This document shows positions 16,509 through 17,945 of a DNA stretch of 17,945 nt, in pieces (positions within the stretch are counted from its first letter, which is position 1; each line of letters begins with the position of its first letter). The notes under the pieces were generated by a model, which was given only the letters and a program-made list of their open reading frames with translations, searched no databases and was not told where the DNA came from. The DNA lies in the NCBI GenBank assembly GCA_900546105.1, contig URBP01000041.1, positions 1 to 17,945 of the forward strand, in the 5' to 3' direction. Source of the stretch: an uncultured Collinsella sp. (GTDB taxonomy: Bacteria; Actinomycetota; Coriobacteriia; Coriobacteriales; Coriobacteriaceae). Made by a program: the position numbers and the translations under genes.

Positions 16509-16548
16509 TTGCCTATCCGACACGCGCTCAAAATAGTACGAATCGTAC
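16509..16548 (+). promoter_or_regulatory. Candidate promoter with palindromic operator before the peptidoglycan-binding gene
   Basis: TTGCCT (16509-16514) and AATAGT (16532-16537) are spaced by 17 nt. A perfect 6-1-6 palindrome GTACGA-A-TCGTAC (16536-16548) begins inside the -10 and covers the likely start of transcription. Upstream, TGCAT (16485-16489) and ATGCA (16494-16498) form another inverted repeat. Confidence 0.45.
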
Positions 16549-16566
16549 GCCGAAAGGGGTTCGTTC

Positions 16567-17472
16567 ATGGAACCTATTACCACGGGCATGCAGGGAGCAG
16601 CCGTCGAGGATGTTCAGTCCCGCCTTCTGCAGCTCGGTTACACCATCGATGCCGACGAGGTCGCCGACAAGCGCTTTGGCACCACCACCGAGCAGGCCGT
16701 TGGCACGTTTAGGCTCGATAGCGGCCTTGCGGCCGGTTATGCTGTCGATATCCCCTGCTGGAGCGCCCTTGTAGACGCTTCATACAAGTTGGGCGACCGC
16801 ACGCTCTACCTTCGCATGCCCAATTTTCACGGCGCCGACGTCAAGGCCCTGCAGCGCGCTCTCAACGTTTTGGGCTTTGCCTGTGGCGAAGACGACGGCT
16901 ACTTTGGTCCGCATACCGAGGCCGCCCTGCAGCAGTTCCAGGAAAATGTCGGCCTGTTTGCCGACGGCATGGCCTTCCAGGACACCTACGCCTACATCAA
17001 CCGCCTGCACCATGTGTGGGAGGGCAAGCCCTCGGTCACCGAAGCCGAGTCTCGCATCGGTTTTGCGCGCGCCGCCAACGTGCTCGAGCGTTTCCAGATT
17101 GCCGTCATCGGCGAGGACCCTATCGCGCGCAGCGTAGCATCGCGCATGTGGAACATCGCCACGGCGACGACCGACAGCAGCGGCATGATGCTTTGCGATT
17201 CCGAGGTTCCGACCGATGTCGACCTGGTGCTCGAGATCGCAAGCGACGAGTTGCCTGCAGACGCCGCCCCGCGCGCCACGATCGCCCTCGCCGAGTGCCA
17301 CAACCTGGCCCAGCGCATCCGTACCGCCAATGTCGCCGCACAGCAAAAGCCGGCACGAATTCGCATCGAGCTCACCGGCATGACGCGTTACAACGGCACC
17401 TTTACGGCCAGCGACGCGCAGACCCTCGCCGTACGCCTACTCGATGGCGTTTGCGATGCCCTCGCAGATTAG
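16567..17472 (+). CDS. Peptidoglycan-binding-domain protein, possibly CwlM-like
   Basis: The 301-residue product has two PG_binding_1-type repeats (about 4-70 and 82-147), each with the pattern xVxxLQxxLxxLGxxxx...FGxxTExAxxxFQ. Examples are VEDVQSRLLQLGY and VKALQRALNVLGF with GYFGPHTEAALQQFQ. The C-terminal half (about 165-301) faintly resembles an N-acetylmuramoyl-alanine amidase domain (DLVLEIASDE, then RIRIELTG and DAQTLAVRLLDGVCDAL). However, the expected zinc ligands are missing. No signal peptide is present. Mycobacterial CwlM has the same plan, two peptidoglycan-binding domains plus an amidase-like domain, and works in the cytoplasm as a MurA regulator. Equivalence is inference. The start has GAAAGGGG at about 16551. 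Confidence 0.8.
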   Translation: MEPITTGMQGAAVEDVQSRLLQLGYTIDADEVADKRFGTTTEQAVGTFRLDSGLAAGYAVDIPCWSALVDASYKLGDRTLYLRMPNFHGADVKALQRALNVLGFACGEDDGYFGPHTEAALQQFQENVGLFADGMAFQDTYAYINRLHHVWEGKPSVTEAESRIGFARAANVLERFQIAVIGEDPIARSVASRMWNIATATTDSSGMMLCDSEVPTDVDLVLEIASDELPADAAPRATIALAECHNLAQRIRTANVAAQQKPARIRIELTGMTRYNGTFTASDAQTLAVRLLDGVCDALAD

Positions 17473-17479
17473 GTAAACT
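17451..17479 (+). promoter_or_regulatory. Candidate promoter of the tRNA-Gln-secE-nusG unit
   Basis: TTGCGA (17451-17456) and TAAACT (17474-17479) are spaced by exactly 17 nt. The promoter lies across the end of the preceding gene and would start RNA about 25 nt before the tRNA. A 5-bp hairpin GTTGC/GCAAC (17486-17501) lies in the leader. Confidence 0.5.
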
Positions 17480-17510
17480 AGACGAGTTGCTTTTGGGCAA
17501 CACCACACAT

Positions 17511-17585
17511 TGGGACGTAGTTCAACGGTAGAACTCCGGTTTTTGGTGCCGGCTGTTGGGGGTTCGAATCCCTCCTGCCCTGCCA
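17511..17585 (+). tRNA. tRNA-Gln (anticodon UUG) with irregular acceptor stem
   Basis: The 75-nt gene folds as a cloverleaf: D stem GTTC/GAAC, anticodon stem CCGGT/GCCGG (closing T-G pair) with loop TTTTGGT and anticodon TTG, T stem GGGGG/CCCTC (one G-T pair) with loop TTCGAAT, and encoded CCA at 17583-17585. The acceptor strands TGGGACG (17511-17517) and CTGCCCT (17575-17581) pair at only four of seven positions (2, 3, 4 and 7). The first pair would be T-T where tRNA-Gln normally has U1-A72. The gene precedes secE and probably shares its transcript. Confidence 0.85.
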
Positions 17586-17609
17586 TTTTCATTTCTGCAG
17601 GAACGTATC

Positions 17610-17852
17610 ATGACCAAGAAACCGACGACAGCACAAGAAGAAAAATCCGAAGGCATCGTTGCCAAGGCGAAAGCGTTCAGGAACTATCTTGAGCTGTCCA
17701 AGACTGAGCTTCGCAAGGTGACCTGGCCCACGGTCAAGGAAACCCGTACGACCAGTCTGGTGGTGTTGGCCTTCGTCGTTGTCATGGCGATCTTCCTCGG
17801 CGTTGTGGATCTCGGGCTCTCCAAACTCATCTCCTTCATTCTCGCTGCTTAA
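17610..17852 (+). CDS. secE: Preprotein translocase subunit SecE
   Basis: This 80-residue single-span membrane protein clamps SecY in the SecYEG channel. Seen: a charged N-terminus, the amphipathic region LSKTELRKVTWPTVKET with the family motif ELxKVxWP (33-40), and one membrane helix (about 48-76). It is the short single-helix form usual in Gram-positive bacteria. ATG 17610 has CAGGA eight nt upstream. The open frame continues upstream only into the tRNA. The order secE-nusG is conserved across bacteria. Confidence 0.95.
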   Translation: MTKKPTTAQEEKSEGIVAKAKAFRNYLELSKTELRKVTWPTVKETRTTSLVVLAFVVVMAIFLGVVDLGLSKLISFILAA

Positions 17853-17863
17853 TGGAGAAGCCC

Positions 17864-17945
17864 ATGATCGAAGAAAACAATGCGTCCTCAGGGGCGGTCG
17901 AATCGTCTGCCCAACAGTCCCAAGCAGAAGCAAAACCCGCGCAGT
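17864..17945 (+). CDS. nusG: Transcription antitermination factor NusG, N-terminal fragment
   Basis: The gene starts 11 nt after secE with GGAGAAG upstream and runs off the window end. The 27 visible residues (MIEENNASSGAVESSAQQSQ, then AEAKPAQ) are acidic and low in complexity, like the N-terminal extensions of actinobacterial NusG before the NGN domain. No conserved NGN residue is visible, so the call rests mainly on the secE-nusG gene order. Confidence 0.8.
   Translation, partial: MIEENNASSGAVESSAQQSQAEAKPAQ

Noticed and set aside
16458..16774. Small plus-strand frames at 16458-16712 and 16484-16774
   Set aside because: They overlap the promoter and the start of the peptidoglycan-binding gene in other frames, and their His/Arg/Pro-rich products have no family features.

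Overview
The window looks like a piece of a high-G+C Gram-positive gut bacterium of the Coriobacteriia, most like Collinsella. This is an inference from high G+C coding sequence with GC-rich codon thirds, Tat-type signal peptides, a PcsB-like NlpC/P60 protein, and a tRNA-secE-nusG cluster. No 16S gene or other decisive marker is present. Most of the window is devoted to uptake and phosphorolytic use of alpha-glucosides or maltodextrins.

Layout. A minus-strand gene for an exported coiled-coil cell-wall hydrolase (107-1312) diverges from galE (1579-2640, own terminator). A malQ-glgP pair follows (2861-6762). Between the convergent terminators of glgP and of the ABC operon lies an unusual array: six 15-bp sites in alternating orientation with a 40-bp period (6863-7078). 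The minus strand then carries a four-gene sugar ABC importer, transcribed binding protein, two permeases, ATPase (11583 down to 7218), with stable intercistronic hairpins. Upstream of it is a TreR/HutC-type GntR regulator (11890-12609). Divergent from the regulator is an 816-residue protein that fuses an alpha-glucoside PTS EIICB to a complete HAD phosphatase (12837-15287). The right end is housekeeping: a long-chain polyprenyl diphosphate synthase, a CwlM-like peptidoglycan-binding protein, tRNA-Gln(UUG), secE and the first codons of nusG.

How the genes fit together. The ABC importer and the PTS permease would bring in alpha-glucosides. MalQ and GlgP would convert linear glucans to glucose and glucose-1-phosphate, and GalE works on UDP-hexoses. 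A short motif, GTTTAAACAAY, with the GT-n-TA-n-AC core known for HutC-type GntR operators, sits at the promoters of malQ-glgP, the ABC operon, gntR itself and the PTS-HAD gene. I infer that the locally encoded GntR protein controls all four units. The most novel-looking items are the 40-bp-period repeat array, the PTS-phosphatase fusion, this shared operator set, and a tRNA-Gln whose acceptor stem does not pair normally.
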